Shown here: piece by piece, positions 16,980-25,709 of the stretch
Numbering within the stretch: the first letter of the stretch is position 1
Layout of the letters: every line of letters starts with the position of its first letter
From: Streptomyces kebangsaanensis
GTDB lineage: Bacteria > Actinomycetota > Actinomycetes > Streptomycetales > Streptomycetaceae
NCBI RefSeq assembly: GCF_001906585.1
Contig: NZ_JUJA01000162.1
Coordinates: forward strand, 35,038-70,722
DNA length: 35,685 nt
Direction: 5' to 3'
The notes under the pieces: generated by a model
The model's input: the letters and a program-made list of their open reading frames with translations, nothing else
Told to the model about the DNA's origin: nothing
The model's database searches: none
Made by a program: the position numbers and the translations under genes

Positions 16980-18715
16980 CCTCGGACGAGAACACGCCGC
17001 AGATCGACCGTGCACGTTACGTCGAGTTGTTCGGCCCCACTACAGGTGACCGAGTGCGCCTGGCCGACACCGACCTGTTCATCGAGGTCACCGAGGATCG
17101 CTGCCTGGGGCCGCACGGTTCCGGCGACGAGTCCGTGTTCGGCGGCGGCAAGGTGGTCCGCGAGTCGATGGGGCAGTCGATGGCGATCCGCGCCGAGGGC
17201 ACGGCGGACGTGGTCATCACCGGCGCCGTGATCCTGGACCACTGGGGGGTGGTCAAGGCCGATGTCGGCATCCGCGACGGACGCATCGTCGGCATCGGCA
17301 AGGCAGGCAACCCGAACGCCGCCGACGGCATCGATCCGGCGCTGGTGATCGGTCCGTCGACGGAGATCATCACGGGGAACGGCCGGATCCTCACCGCCGG
17401 GGCGATCGACTGCCACGTTCACTTCATCGATCCCCGATCGATCGACGTCGCGCTGGCTTCGGGAACGACGACACTGATCGGTGGCGGTACCGGGCCGGCA
17501 GACGGCTCCAGGGCGACCACGGTGACACCGGGCGACTGGAACATCGGGCGTATGCTGCAGGCCCTCGACGGCGTCCCGGTGAACGTCCTGCTGCTCGGCA
17601 AGGGCAACACCATGCGCAGCGAAGCACTGGCCGAGCAGCTGCGCGGGGGCGCCGGGGGGCTGAAGCTGCACGAGGACTGGGGATGCACCCCCGCGGTGAT
17701 CGACAACGCCCTGCGCATCGCCGAGGAATCCGGTGTGCAGATCGCGATCCACAGCGACACCCTCAACGAGTCCGGCTTCCTCGAGTCCACCCTGGAGGCC
17801 ATCAACGGCCGGTCGATCAACGCGTACCACGCCGAGGGCGCCGGCGGAGGGCACGCACCGGACATCATCCGGATCGTCTCCGAGCCGCACATCCTTCCGT
17901 CCTCGACGAACCCGACCCTTCCGCACACCGTGAACACGATCGACGAGCATCTCGACATGCTCATGGTGTGCCATCACCTGAAGCCGTCGATTCCGGAGGA
18001 TCTGGCCTTCGCCGAAAGCCGTATCCGACCGACCACGATCGCTGCCGAGGACGTGCTGCACGACCTGGGCGCGATCTCCATGGTCAGTTCCGACGGGCAG
18101 GCCATGGGGCGCATCGGCGAGGTCGTCATGCGCACCTGGCAGACCGCACACGTCATGAAACGGCATCGGGGTTCGCTTCCGGGCGACAACCACGCGGACA
18201 ACATGCGCGCCCGCCGGTACATCGCCAAATACACGATCAACCCGGCGATCACGCACGGCATCCAGGACGCAGTCGGTTCGGTCGAAGTCGGCAAGATCGC
18301 CGACCTGGTGCTGTGGGAACCGAAGTTCTTCGGCGTCAAGCCCCACATGGTCCTCAAGGGCGGGTTCGCCGCGCGGGCCGCGCTGGGCGATGCCAACGCC
18401 TCGATCCCCACACCGCAGCCGGTGCTCTCGCGTCCCGTGTTCGGGTCGCACCTGAAGTCGGCCGCGGCGAGCAGCGTGGCCTTCGTCTCCCCGACAGCGC
18501 TGGACGCCGAGCTCCCCGAACGGCTGCGTCTGTTCCGTAGGCTCGTCGGTGTCACCAGCACCCGCTCGACCACCAAGGCCGACCTGCCGCTCAACGACGC
18601 CACTCCGGACATCCGGGTGGACCCGGACAGTTTCGCGGTGCGCATCGACGGGGAACTCGTCGAACCGGACCCGGTCTCGGAGCTGCCGATGGCGCAACGC
18701 TACTTCCTGTTCTGA
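16976..18715 (+). CDS. ureC: Urease alpha (catalytic) subunit
   Basis: This 579-residue catalytic subunit carries the dinickel site. All ligands are seen at a constant offset of 13 from the Klebsiella enzyme: H147 and H149 (CHVHF), K230 to be carbamylated (GLKLHEDWG), H259 ([10 protein letters not shown]), H285 ([14 protein letters not shown]) and D373 (SSDGQAMGR). The flap Cys C332 and catalytic-region H333 are in MLMVCHHL. The enzyme should therefore be active. Small departures from the commonest motifs are HSDTLNE instead of HTDTLNE, AYHAEG instead of YHTEG, and Gly after the nickel-binding Asp. The C terminus MAQRYFLF is standard. It starts with ATGA overlapping ureB; ureF begins two bases after its stop. 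Confidence 0.97.
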   Translation: MTSDENTPQIDRARYVELFGPTTGDRVRLADTDLFIEVTEDRCLGPHGSGDESVFGGGKVVRESMGQSMAIRAEGTADVVITGAVILDHWGVVKADVGIRDGRIVGIGKAGNPNAADGIDPALVIGPSTEIITGNGRILTAGAIDCHVHFIDPRSIDVALASGTTTLIGGGTGPADGSRATTVTPGDWNIGRMLQALDGVPVNVLLLGKGNTMRSEALAEQLRGGAGGLKLHEDWGCTPAVIDNALRIAEESGVQIAIHSDTLNESGFLESTLEAINGRSINAYHAEGAGGGHAPDIIRIVSEPHILPSSTNPTLPHTVNTIDEHLDMLMVCHHLKPSIPEDLAFAESRIRPTTIAAEDVLHDLGAISMVSSDGQAMGRIGEVVMRTWQTAHVMKRHRGSLPGDNHADNMRARRYIAKYTINPAITHGIQDAVGSVEVGKIADLVLWEPKFFGVKPHMVLKGGFAARAALGDANASIPTPQPVLSRPVFGSHLKSAAASSVAFVSPTALDAELPERLRLFRRLVGVTSTRSTTKADLPLNDATPDIRVDPDSFAVRIDGELVEPDPVSELPMAQRYFLF

Positions 18716-18717
18716 CG

Positions 18718-19413
18718 ATGTCGTGCTCGCTGGCTGTGCTGACCCTTGCCGACGCTCGTTTTCCAGGCGGTGGCCACGTGCACTCGGGCGGGGTGGAGGA
18801 AGCTGTGCACCGAGGTCTGGTCACCGGCCCCGGCGAACTGCGGGAGTTCCTGTTCGGACGGCTGCGGAGCGCGGGTTGCCTGGCCGCGGTGTTCGCCGCC
18901 GCCGCCGCTCACGCGGCCGGCGCGGGAGCCGACGGTCGGCACTGGCGGCGGCTGGACTCCGAGATCGACGCGCGCACGCCGTCCCCCGCGCAGCGAGAGG
19001 CGTCTCGCGCGCAGGGGCGCGGGACCGCGCGTGCCGGCCGTGTCGCCTGGCCCTCGGCAGCGCTCGACGCGTTGCTGGCGGTGTCCACGAGACCACACCA
19101 CCCGGCTGTCATCGGCGCCCTGACCGGGGGCGCGCGTGCGGGCACACCGCGGGAGGCCGCCGCTGTGGCGGCGTACCTGTCGATCAGCGGCCCCGCTTCG
19201 GCCGCTGTGCGGCTGCTGGGGCTCGATCCCTTCGCCGCGAACGCCGCCGTGGCCGCACTCGGGCCGGATCTCGAACGCATCACCGAGTACGCCGCTTCCG
19301 TGGCCGGGCGCGACCCGGCCGCTCTACCCGCGGTGGGCGCTCCCGCGCTCGATCTGCTGGCGCAGGCCCACCAACGACACCATCGAGACGAGGTGCGGCT
19401 CTTTGCCAGCTGA
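18718..19413 (+). CDS. ureF: Urease accessory protein UreF
   Basis: This 231-residue all-helical accessory protein acts with UreG and UreD/H in nickel delivery and carbamylation of the apo-urease. The ATG lies two bases after the ureC stop. The N-terminal motif [20 protein letters not shown] is the family hallmark. The middle is Ala/Arg-rich (about 60-105), and the C-terminal helical core is conserved ([36 protein letters not shown]). Translation is coupled to ureC and to ureG, whose start lies inside the end of ureF. Confidence 0.93.
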   Translation: MSCSLAVLTLADARFPGGGHVHSGGVEEAVHRGLVTGPGELREFLFGRLRSAGCLAAVFAAAAAHAAGAGADGRHWRRLDSEIDARTPSPAQREASRAQGRGTARAGRVAWPSAALDALLAVSTRPHHPAVIGALTGGARAGTPREAAAVAAYLSISGPASAAVRLLGLDPFAANAAVAALGPDLERITEYAASVAGRDPAALPAVGAPALDLLAQAHQRHHRDEVRLFAS

Positions 19414-20107
19414 CCACGACCACCAGCACGACCACGACCACCGGCACCCGGTGGGCTTCGATCCGACCGTGCCGGAACCAGACCCCTTCGGCCCTGCGTC
19501 CACCGTAGGACGCCCGCTGCGCATCGGGCTGGGCGGTCCGGTCGGAAGCGGGAAAACCGCACTGGTCGCCGCCCTGTGCCGCTCCCTGGGTGCCGATGTC
19601 GACCTTGCCGTGGTCACCAACGACATCTACACGACCGAGGACGCCGACTTCCTCCTCCGCAACGGTGTCCTCGCCCCGGACCGGATCGAGGCCGTGCAGA
19701 CCGGGGCGTGCCCGCACACCGCGATCCGCGACGACATCACGGCCAACCTCGACGCCGTCGAACGCCTGGAGCAGCGCCACCCCGGTCTGCGCCTGATCCT
19801 GATCGAAAGCGGCGGCGACAACCTGACGGCAGTGTTCAGCCGCGGGCTGGCCGACGCCCAGATCTTCGTCGTGGACGTCGCCGGAGGCGACAAAGTGCCC
19901 CGCAAGGGCGGTCCCGGCGTGACCACGGCCGACCTGTTGGTCATCAACAAGACCGACCTGGCCGAGCGGGTCGGTGCGGACATGGCGGTCATGACCGCCG
20001 ACGCGCACCGCATGCGCGGCGAGCTTCCGGTGATCGCCCAATCGCTGACCGACACCCCCGAAGCGCCCGAGGTGACGGCCTGGGTCCGGGCGCAGTTGGT
20101 GCGATGA
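19403..20107 (+). CDS. ureG: Urease accessory GTPase UreG with His-rich N terminus
   Basis: This 234-residue GTPase drives nickel insertion. The TTG at 19403 is chosen because it gives the natural N terminus, has GAGG upstream and overlaps the ureF stop; a GTG near 19450 is a shorter alternative. The N terminus [15 protein letters not shown] has six alternating His residues (5-15). Next come the P-loop [10 protein letters not shown] (K51), the metal-binding CPH motif (C103-P104-H105), the [11 protein letters not shown] block and the G4 motif NKTD. There is no ureE in the operon, so the His tail may supply the nickel-storage role usually given to UreE. Its stop overlaps ureD (ATGA). Confidence 0.96.
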   Translation: MPADHDHQHDHDHRHPVGFDPTVPEPDPFGPASTVGRPLRIGLGGPVGSGKTALVAALCRSLGADVDLAVVTNDIYTTEDADFLLRNGVLAPDRIEAVQTGACPHTAIRDDITANLDAVERLEQRHPGLRLILIESGGDNLTAVFSRGLADAQIFVVDVAGGDKVPRKGGPGVTTADLLVINKTDLAERVGADMAVMTADAHRMRGELPVIAQSLTDTPEAPEVTAWVRAQLVR

Positions 20108-20880
20108 GGGCCCGCGCGCACCTGACCGTGGAGCTCGACTCGCGGGGCCGCAACGTCGTCCGGGAGCTGTCCTCGGCCTCGCCGCTGACCCTGATGCCCC
20201 GGCGCGGGGCCGTCCGACTCGCCGCGGGACCGACGGATCGGGCGGTGGTGCACCTGGTCAACTCGGCAACGGCCCCACTCGGCGGAGACGAGCTGGACCT
20301 GCGGGTGCGGGTCGGAGCGGGCGCGCGCCTGCTGCTGCGCGGTGTCGCCGCCACCCTGGTGCTGCCCGGACACCGCCGGGGCAGCAGTCGCAGCACCGTG
20401 CACGTCGAGGTCGCCGAGGGCGGCACCCTCGAATACCTGCCGGAACACACCGTGGTGACCGCCCGCGCCGAGCACGAGGCCGAGTTCCGGGCGGAGCTGG
20501 CGGAGGATGCGCTCCTGCGCTGCCGCGAGGTACTGGTACTCGGGCGCAGCAATGAGCGTCCCGGTCTGCTGAGGACCTCCACGCACGTCACGCGCGGGGA
20601 GGTACCGCTGGTGCGGCAGACACTCGAACTCGGAAACTCCCGCCTGGAGGCCAGTGCCGGCTATCTCGCCGGGGCGCGGGTCGTGGCCACCGAATCCGTG
20701 GTCTGGAAGAACGACCCGGTGGCGCCGACGAGCGGCGAGTGGTGGTCGTTGACCCCGCTGGCCGCCGGCGGGGCGACGGCCACCGCCCTCGCTCCCGACG
20801 CGGTGACCGCGCGGCACCGGCTGACCGAAGCCCTTCGGACGCATCCGGACGGGAAGGAGCTCGTGAGGGAACACTGGTGA
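20104..20880 (+). CDS. ureD: Urease accessory protein UreD (UreH)
   Basis: This 258-residue accessory protein forms the scaffold that, with UreF and UreG, docks on apo-urease for nickel transfer. The ATG overlaps the ureG stop (ATGA). The motifs [26 protein letters not shown] and [16 protein letters not shown] are typical of UreD. Length is in the normal range. It is followed with a four-base GTGA overlap by the urea channel gene. Confidence 0.94.
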   Translation: MRARAHLTVELDSRGRNVVRELSSASPLTLMPRRGAVRLAAGPTDRAVVHLVNSATAPLGGDELDLRVRVGAGARLLLRGVAATLVLPGHRRGSSRSTVHVEVAEGGTLEYLPEHTVVTARAEHEAEFRAELAEDALLRCREVLVLGRSNERPGLLRTSTHVTRGEVPLVRQTLELGNSRLEASAGYLAGARVVATESVVWKNDPVAPTSGEWWSLTPLAAGGATATALAPDAVTARHRLTEALRTHPDGKELVREHW

Positions 20881-21749
20881 GCACGAAGACACTCCCACCG
20901 GAACATCGGAACGCCCTCGGCCTCGAAGCACTGCGGGGGCTCCCACGTGGAGTCGCACAGGTCTACCTGCAGAACAACACGCTCACCGGTGTGCTGTTCC
21001 TGGTGGGGCTGTTCATCTCCGGCGAGATAGCCGGGCTGAGCGCACTGCTCGGAAGCGCGGTCGGGATCGCCACCGCCGCGCTGTTGCGGGTACCGGCCGA
21101 GCGGATCGGACAGGGACTCTACGGCTTCAACGCCGTCCTGGTCGCCCTGGGAGCCGCCGGCTCGTTCCGGCCGCTGTGGCTCACCGCACTCGTCGCTGCC
21201 GGGGGCGCGGTGGTAGCCACGCTGCTCACGCACGTCGCCCAGTACTTCCTGCGCGTACCGGCCTACACCGCGCCCTTCGTGTTCACCTACTGGCTACTGG
21301 AATACCTGCATGAGTCCAGGCACTGGCCTTCGGCACCACCGGCCCACCGCTTTCTCGGACTGGGCATTTTCGCCAGCGAGGCCGAGGTCTTCCTCGTGAC
21401 AGGTCTGCTGCCGGGCCTGTTCGTCCTCGCCGGACTCGCGGTCTCACGGTGGACCCTGGCAGTGGGAGCCTTCGCGGCCGCACTGGTGACGTACGGAATC
21501 GTGCGGGGACTTCCGCTGTTCCCGCCCAACGAGATCACCACCGGCGTCTACGGCTTCAACGCCGTGCTCGTCACGGTGGGGATGCTCAGCACCGGCAGAG
21601 GATGGCGAGCATGCGTCCTTGCTGTTCCCGCCGTGCTGCTGTTGCAGGCCGGGATCGAAGCGATCGGACTCACTCCGGCCACGTTTCCTTTCGTGCTGGC
21701 GATGTGGTGCGCCGACCTCTGGCGTGCTCGCTCGATGCACGAGAAGTAA
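20877..21749 (+). CDS. Urea channel/transporter (UT family)
   Basis: This 290-residue membrane protein of the urea transporter family lets urea enter the cell for the urease encoded upstream. The GTG overlaps the ureD stop; the ribosome site is within ureD (AGGGA or AAGGAG). The two-fold repeat of the family is visible: LRGLPRGVAQVYLQNNTLTG with GQGLYGFNAVLVALG in the first half, and LPLFPPNEITTGVYGFNAVLV in the second. The selectivity-filter-type YGFNAVL occurs twice. No clear terminator follows in the 292 bases before fdhD. Confidence 0.92.
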   Translation: MSTKTLPPEHRNALGLEALRGLPRGVAQVYLQNNTLTGVLFLVGLFISGEIAGLSALLGSAVGIATAALLRVPAERIGQGLYGFNAVLVALGAAGSFRPLWLTALVAAGGAVVATLLTHVAQYFLRVPAYTAPFVFTYWLLEYLHESRHWPSAPPAHRFLGLGIFASEAEVFLVTGLLPGLFVLAGLAVSRWTLAVGAFAAALVTYGIVRGLPLFPPNEITTGVYGFNAVLVTVGMLSTGRGWRACVLAVPAVLLLQAGIEAIGLTPATFPFVLAMWCADLWRARSMHEK

Positions 21750-22041
21750 CCGGGCGTAGGCCGGCTCGGTGATGCCGGCAGGCGCTGGTGGCGTGCATGC
21801 GCGCCGCGGAAATCCGGCTCTTCGCTCCTTCCCGGACGTGGTGCGGCCGCGTCGACCGCCCCGGCCCGCGGGTGGGAAGACCCTCGACCTGCACATGACC
21901 CGCATCGGCCTGTGGACGGGGACGCACGAACCCGGGGAACGGGGCAACCGCCTGCTTGTGCCGGCGGGCGGGGTGCTGTGGTTTCTCGTCGAAGGCCATG
22001 CCCACAACAGGCACCCCCGGCTCAGCCCCTCACCCTCACCC
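21750..22041. other. Intergenic region between convergent urea channel and fdhD
   Basis: No supported gene was found in these 292 bases. Open frames exist on both strands because of high GC, but none has a ribosome site with a recognisable product. The right end carries three tandem copies of ccctca (about 22025-22043). The region may hold decayed sequence; no strong terminator hairpin was seen. Confidence 0.4.
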
Positions 22042-22884
22042 TCACCCCACACCCTCCCGCAAAGCCACCCGCCCCTCGCCCGCGTAGATGTTCATGGAGT
22101 TCCCCCGCAGGAACCCCACCAGCGTCAACCCCGTCTCCGCCGCCAGGTCCACCGCCAGCGACGACGGCGCCGAGACCGCCGCCAGCACGGGAATCCCCGC
22201 CATGACGGCCTTCTGCGCCAGCTCGAAGGAGGCCCGCCCGGACACCAGCAGGATCGCCCGGGACAGCGGCAGCCGCCCGCTCCGCAGCGCCCGCCCGATC
22301 AGCTTGTCGACGGCGTTGTGGCGGCCCACGTCCTCCCGTATGTCCAGCAGCTCGCCGCCCTCGTCGAACAGGGCCGCCGCGTGCAGGCCGCCGGTGCGGT
22401 CGAAGACGCGCTGGGCGGCGCGCAGCCGGTCGGGGAGGCTCGCGAGGAGCTCGGGCCCGACACGGACCGGAGGGGTGTCCGAGATCGGCCAGCGGGCGGT
22501 GGTGCGGACCGCGTCCAGGCTGGCCTTGCCGCACAGACCGCAGGAGGACGTCGTGTACACGTTGCGCTCCAAGGTGATGTCCGGCAGCACGACGTCCGCC
22601 GCCGTCCTCACGTCCACCACGTTGTACGTGTTACGGCCCTCCGCGGTCGCCCCCGCGCAGTACACGATGTTCAGCACGTCGGACGCCGAGCCCAGAACCC
22701 CCTCGCTCACCAGGAACCCGGCCGCCAGCGCGAAGTCGTCGCCCGGGGTGCGCATGGTGATCGCGAGCGGTTTGCCGTTCAGCCGGATCTCCAGCGGTTC
22801 CTCGGCCACCAGCGTGTCCGGGCGGGACGAGACGGCCCCGTCGCGGATGCGGATCACCTTGCGTCGTTCCGTGACTCGTCCCAT
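22042..22884 (-). CDS. fdhD: Formate dehydrogenase accessory sulfurtransferase FdhD
   Basis: This 280-residue cytoplasmic protein moves sulfur from a cysteine desulfurase to the molybdenum cofactor of formate dehydrogenase-type enzymes. The ATG at 22884 has GGGGAG 6 bases upstream. The essential cysteine pair is C115/C118 (TTSSCGLCGKAS). Other family blocks are RTPGDDFALAAGFL, REDVGRHNAVDKLIG and VSGRASFELAQKA. No formate dehydrogenase gene is in the window, so its client is elsewhere. It diverges from the FabH-type gene across a 180-base region. Confidence 0.96.
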   Translation of the reverse strand: MGRVTERRKVIRIRDGAVSSRPDTLVAEEPLEIRLNGKPLAITMRTPGDDFALAAGFLVSEGVLGSASDVLNIVYCAGATAEGRNTYNVVDVRTAADVVLPDITLERNVYTTSSCGLCGKASLDAVRTTARWPISDTPPVRVGPELLASLPDRLRAAQRVFDRTGGLHAAALFDEGGELLDIREDVGRHNAVDKLIGRALRSGRLPLSRAILLVSGRASFELAQKAVMAGIPVLAAVSAPSSLAVDLAAETGLTLVGFLRGNSMNIYAGEGRVALREGVG

Positions 22885-22987
22885 TCACTTCTCCCCAGGA
22901 GATCTTGCGATCGATCAGATTATCGAGGACATCCGACCTTCTGACAGAAGCCGACAACCCGGGTGCCCGTTTCCTGTGCCTTCACCT

Positions 22988-23030
22988 GCGGGGTTACCCA
23001 TGAGTCACTGATCAGACTGGTGAACCCCGC
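22988..23030. promoter_or_regulatory. Inverted repeat in fdhD/ketosynthase promoter region
   Basis: The arms gcggggtt (22988-22995) and aaccccgc (23023-23030) lie 35 bases before the ketosynthase start. The spacer is 27 bases, long for an operator, so it may be an RNA hairpin or chance in GC-rich DNA. Confidence 0.3.
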
Positions 23031-23064
23031 CACCCATGGCAAGCAAGCAACGAGGGGGATCGTC

Positions 23065-24012
23065 ATGAACGGCTCACGCATCGCCGCCGTCGGTCACTAC
23101 CAGCCCGCCAAGGTTCTCACCAACGAGGACGTGGCCCGTCTGGTGGACACCAGCGACGAGTGGATCAGGAGCCGGGTGGGGATCCGGACCCGGCACATCG
23201 CCGGGCCGGACGAGCCGGTGGACGAGCTCGCCGCGCACGCCGCCGCCAAGGCGCTCGCGGCGGCGGGGCTCACGCCCGCCGACATCGACCTGATCCTGGT
23301 CGCCACCTCCACGGCCATCGACCGCTCCCCGAACACCGCGGCCCGCGTGGCGGCCCGGCTCGGCGTGCCGAGCCCCGCCGCCATGGACGTCAACGTCGTC
23401 TGCGCCGGTTTCACCCACGCCCTGGCCACCGCCGACCACACCGTGCGCGCCGGTGCCGCCACCCGCGCCCTGGTCATCGGCGCCGACAAGATGTCCGACG
23501 TGACCGACTGGAGCGACCGGACGACCTGTGTGCTCGTCGGTGACGGGGCCGGCGCCGCCGTGGTCGAGGCCTGCCCGCCGGGAGCGGCGCCGGGGATCGG
23601 GCCGGTGCTGTGGGGTTCGGTGCCGGAGATGGGGCACGCGGTACGGATCGAGGGCACGCCCCCGCGGTTCGCGCAGGAGGGGCAGAGCGTCTACCGGTGG
23701 GCCACCACGCGACTGCCGCCGCTGGCCCGGCAGGCCTGCGAGCGGGCCGGCCTCGCGCCCGAGGAGCTCGCCGCGGTCGTGCTGCACCAGGCCAACCTGC
23801 GCATCATCGAACCGCTCGCCGCGAGGCTGGGGGCCGTCAACGCCGTGGTCGCCCGGGACGTGAGCGAGTCCGGCAACACCTCGGCCGCGAGCATCCCGCT
23901 GGCCCTGTCCAAGCTGGTCGAACAGGGCGCCGTCACCACCGGCGACCCGGTCCTCCTCTTCGGCTTCGGCGGCAACCTCTCGTACGCCGGGCAGGTCGTC
24001 CGCTGCCCGTGA
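23065..24012 (+). CDS. FabH-type 3-oxoacyl-ACP synthase III (stand-alone paralogue)
   Basis: This 315-residue condensing enzyme joins an acyl-CoA starter to malonyl-ACP. The ATG at 23065 has GAGGGGG upstream; the in-frame ATG at 22963 would add a tail unlike the family. The catalytic triad is complete: C113 (NVVCAGF), H241 (VVLHQANLRI) and N271 (SESGNTSAAS). The C terminus FGFGGNLSYAGQVV is typical. No acyl carrier protein, malonyltransferase or other fatty-acid gene is adjacent, so it is probably not the housekeeping FabH. It may make a starter unit for another pathway or may transfer acyl groups. It is followed by the ROK regulator promoter. Confidence 0.9.
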   Translation: MNGSRIAAVGHYQPAKVLTNEDVARLVDTSDEWIRSRVGIRTRHIAGPDEPVDELAAHAAAKALAAAGLTPADIDLILVATSTAIDRSPNTAARVAARLGVPSPAAMDVNVVCAGFTHALATADHTVRAGAATRALVIGADKMSDVTDWSDRTTCVLVGDGAGAAVVEACPPGAAPGIGPVLWGSVPEMGHAVRIEGTPPRFAQEGQSVYRWATTRLPPLARQACERAGLAPEELAAVVLHQANLRIIEPLAARLGAVNAVVARDVSESGNTSAASIPLALSKLVEQGAVTTGDPVLLFGFGGNLSYAGQVVRCP

Positions 24013-24036
24013 GGCCCGCGTCCGCGACGTGCCCCG

Positions 24037-24071
24037 CCCCCACTTTGTCCTCTCCCTGGAAAAAGTGGGGG
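24037..24071. promoter_or_regulatory. Palindromic operator upstream of ROK gene (site A)
   Basis: The core arms are actttgtcc (24042-24050) and ggaaaaagt (24058-24066), with a 7-base centre. The pairing extends outward through ccccc/ggggg to 14 bp with one mismatch. The same core with the same centre length occurs before the large secreted enzyme gene (31804-31828). It lies 121 bases before the ROK start and is probably the binding site of this ROK repressor (autoregulation). With its GC extension it could also end the ketosynthase transcript. Confidence 0.75.
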
Positions 24072-24111
24072 TCAATCCGTGCGCAACTTCTTCCCACTTC
24101 CAGCAGTCACT

Positions 24112-24122
24112 GCTACGGTCCC
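24112..24122 (+). promoter_or_regulatory. Putative -10 region of ROK gene
   Basis: The string gctacggtccc contains the -10-like hexamer TACGGT. It lies 46 bases beyond the right arm of site A. The same string with one change (gctaccgtccc) lies at the same distance from site B. The -35 element is not clear; TTCCCA at 24091 would give a 17-base spacer. Confidence 0.5.
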
Positions 24123-24191
24123 CTCGAAACCAAGTCGGCCAGATGGCCGAAAAGCCGCGTGAGCAGGCCGGATTGAGGCGGGGAGGGGCTC

Positions 24192-25382
24192 GTGAGACGG
24201 ATGACGGCACGACCCGCCAACGCACACCAGGCCCGGCTGCTGAAGCTGCTGCGCGACGGGGGCCCCAGATCCCGGGCACAGCTCGGTGACCGGGTCGACC
24301 TGTCCCGGTCGAAGCTGGCCGTGGAGGTGGACCGGCTCCTGGAGACGGGACTGGTCGTCGCCGACGGACTCGCCGCCTCCCGCGGCGGCCGCCGCTCCCA
24401 CAACGTGCGCCTCGCACCCGGCCTGCGCTTCCTGGGCGTGGACATCGGCGCGACCTCGGTCGACGTCGCCGTCACCAACGCCGAACTGGAGGTGCTGGGA
24501 CACCTCAACCAGCCGATGGACGTGCGCGAGGGCCCCGTGGCGGTCTTCGAGCAGGTCCTCGCCATGGCCGCGAAGCTGCGGGCCTCGGGGCTCGCGGAGG
24601 GGTACGACGGCGCCGGCATCGGTGTCCCCGGCCCCGTCCGCTTCCCCGAGGGCGTCCCCGTGGCGCCCCCGATCATGCCGGGCTGGGACGGCTTCCCCGT
24701 GCGGGAGGCGCTCAGCCAGGAACTCGGCTGCCCGGTCATGGTCGACAACGACGTGAACCTCATGGCGATGGGGGAGCAGCACGCGGGCGTCGCCCGCTCC
24801 GTGGGCGACTTCCTCTGCATCAAGATCGGTACCGGCATCGGCTGCGGCATCGTCGTCGGTGGCGAGGTCCACCGCGGTACGACGGGCAGCGCGGGCGACA
24901 TCGGGCACATCCAGGCCGTGCCCGACGGACGCCCGTGCGCCTGCGGCAACCGGGGCTGTCTGGAGGCCCACTTCAGCGGCGCCGCCCTCGCCCGCGACGC
25001 ACTGGAAGCCGCCCAGCAGGGTCTGTCACCCGAACTCGCGACCCGGCTGGAGGCGAACGGCCGGCTCACCGCCGTCGACGTCGCCGCCGCTGCCGCCGCG
25101 GGCGACCCCACCTCGCTCGGCCTGATCCGGCAGGGCGGAACCCGCACCGGTCAGGTCATCGCCGGACTCGTCTCCTTCTTCAACCCCGGCCTGGTGGTGA
25201 TCGGCGGCGGGGTCACCGGCCTCGGCCACACCCTCCTCGCCGCCATCCGCACCCAGGTCTACCGGCAGTCGCTCCCGCTGGCGACCGGCAACCTCCCCAT
25301 CGTCCTGGGCGAGTTGGGCCCGAAAGCCGGCGTGATCGGCGCGGCCCGGCTCATCAGCGACCACCTGTTCTCGCCGGCCTGA
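24192..25382 (+). CDS. ROK-family sugar-responsive transcriptional repressor
   Basis: This 396-residue regulator starts at GTG 24192, with GGAGG five bases upstream; the ATG at 24201 is too far from it. An N-terminal winged helix-turn-helix (about 10-62, LLKLLRDGGPRSRAQLGDRV) is followed by a ROK sugar-kinase-like domain. That domain has LGVDIGATSVDVAV, the Asp motif VDNDVNLMAMGE and the structural zinc site H239 with C249/C251/C256 (CACGNRGCLEA). Members bind a sugar or sugar phosphate and release DNA. It is followed by an ABC sugar importer operon and carries a palindrome in its own promoter that recurs upstream of the secreted enzyme gene, so it is the likely regulator of this locus. Confidence 0.93.
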   Translation: MRRMTARPANAHQARLLKLLRDGGPRSRAQLGDRVDLSRSKLAVEVDRLLETGLVVADGLAASRGGRRSHNVRLAPGLRFLGVDIGATSVDVAVTNAELEVLGHLNQPMDVREGPVAVFEQVLAMAAKLRASGLAEGYDGAGIGVPGPVRFPEGVPVAPPIMPGWDGFPVREALSQELGCPVMVDNDVNLMAMGEQHAGVARSVGDFLCIKIGTGIGCGIVVGGEVHRGTTGSAGDIGHIQAVPDGRPCACGNRGCLEAHFSGAALARDALEAAQQGLSPELATRLEANGRLTAVDVAAAAAAGDPTSLGLIRQGGTRTGQVIAGLVSFFNPGLVVIGGGVTGLGHTLLAAIRTQVYRQSLPLATGNLPIVLGELGPKAGVIGAARLISDHLFSPA

Positions 25383-25709
25383 CCGGCGCGCACGACCCCG
25401 CACCACCAGCACGTCCGGCACCACCGGCACGCCCCGCACCACAGCACCACCGGCACGCCCCGCACCACAGCACCACCGGCACGGCCCCGTACCCACCGGC
25501 ACGCAACCGCACGTCCCGCGCGACAGAACCCGCCCCGCACCTTCGCGTACCCGCGTACCCGAGTACCCGCCCAGTCCCGTACCCCCGCGTACCCGAGCAC
25601 CCGCCCAGCCCAGCGCACCCCGCGCACCCTCCCCGCACCACCACACCGATACGCCCCGCGTACGTCAGCCCTGCCCTGAGACCGGCCGCATCCGCCGAGG
25701 GGAACCACC
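25383..25709 (+). repeat. C-rich spacer with two 26-bp tandem repeat families
   Basis: This 327-base gap separates the ROK gene and the ABC operon. The first family is a 26-bp unit (caccaccggcacgccccgca followed by ccacag), present at 25419-25444 and 25445-25470 without a mismatch, with a partial third copy to about 25488. The second family is a 26-bp unit (starting cgcgtacccgag) at 25552-25577 and 25586-25611, with two differences. The plus strand is very rich in C and A and poor in G and T. No site A/B palindrome is present. The ABC operon promoter presumably lies after 25620. Confidence 0.8.

Noticed and set aside
21769-22944. Plus-strand open frame running across fdhD
   Set aside because: Most of it is antisense to fdhD. 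The first part has no convincing ribosome site and no product I recognise.
22963-24012. Secondary-metabolite gene cluster built on the ketosynthase
   Set aside because: Neighbours are fdhD and sugar genes; no carrier protein, tailoring or resistance genes accompany it.
25383-25709. CRISPR array
   Set aside because: The 26-bp units are directly adjacent without unique spacers and no cas genes are near.
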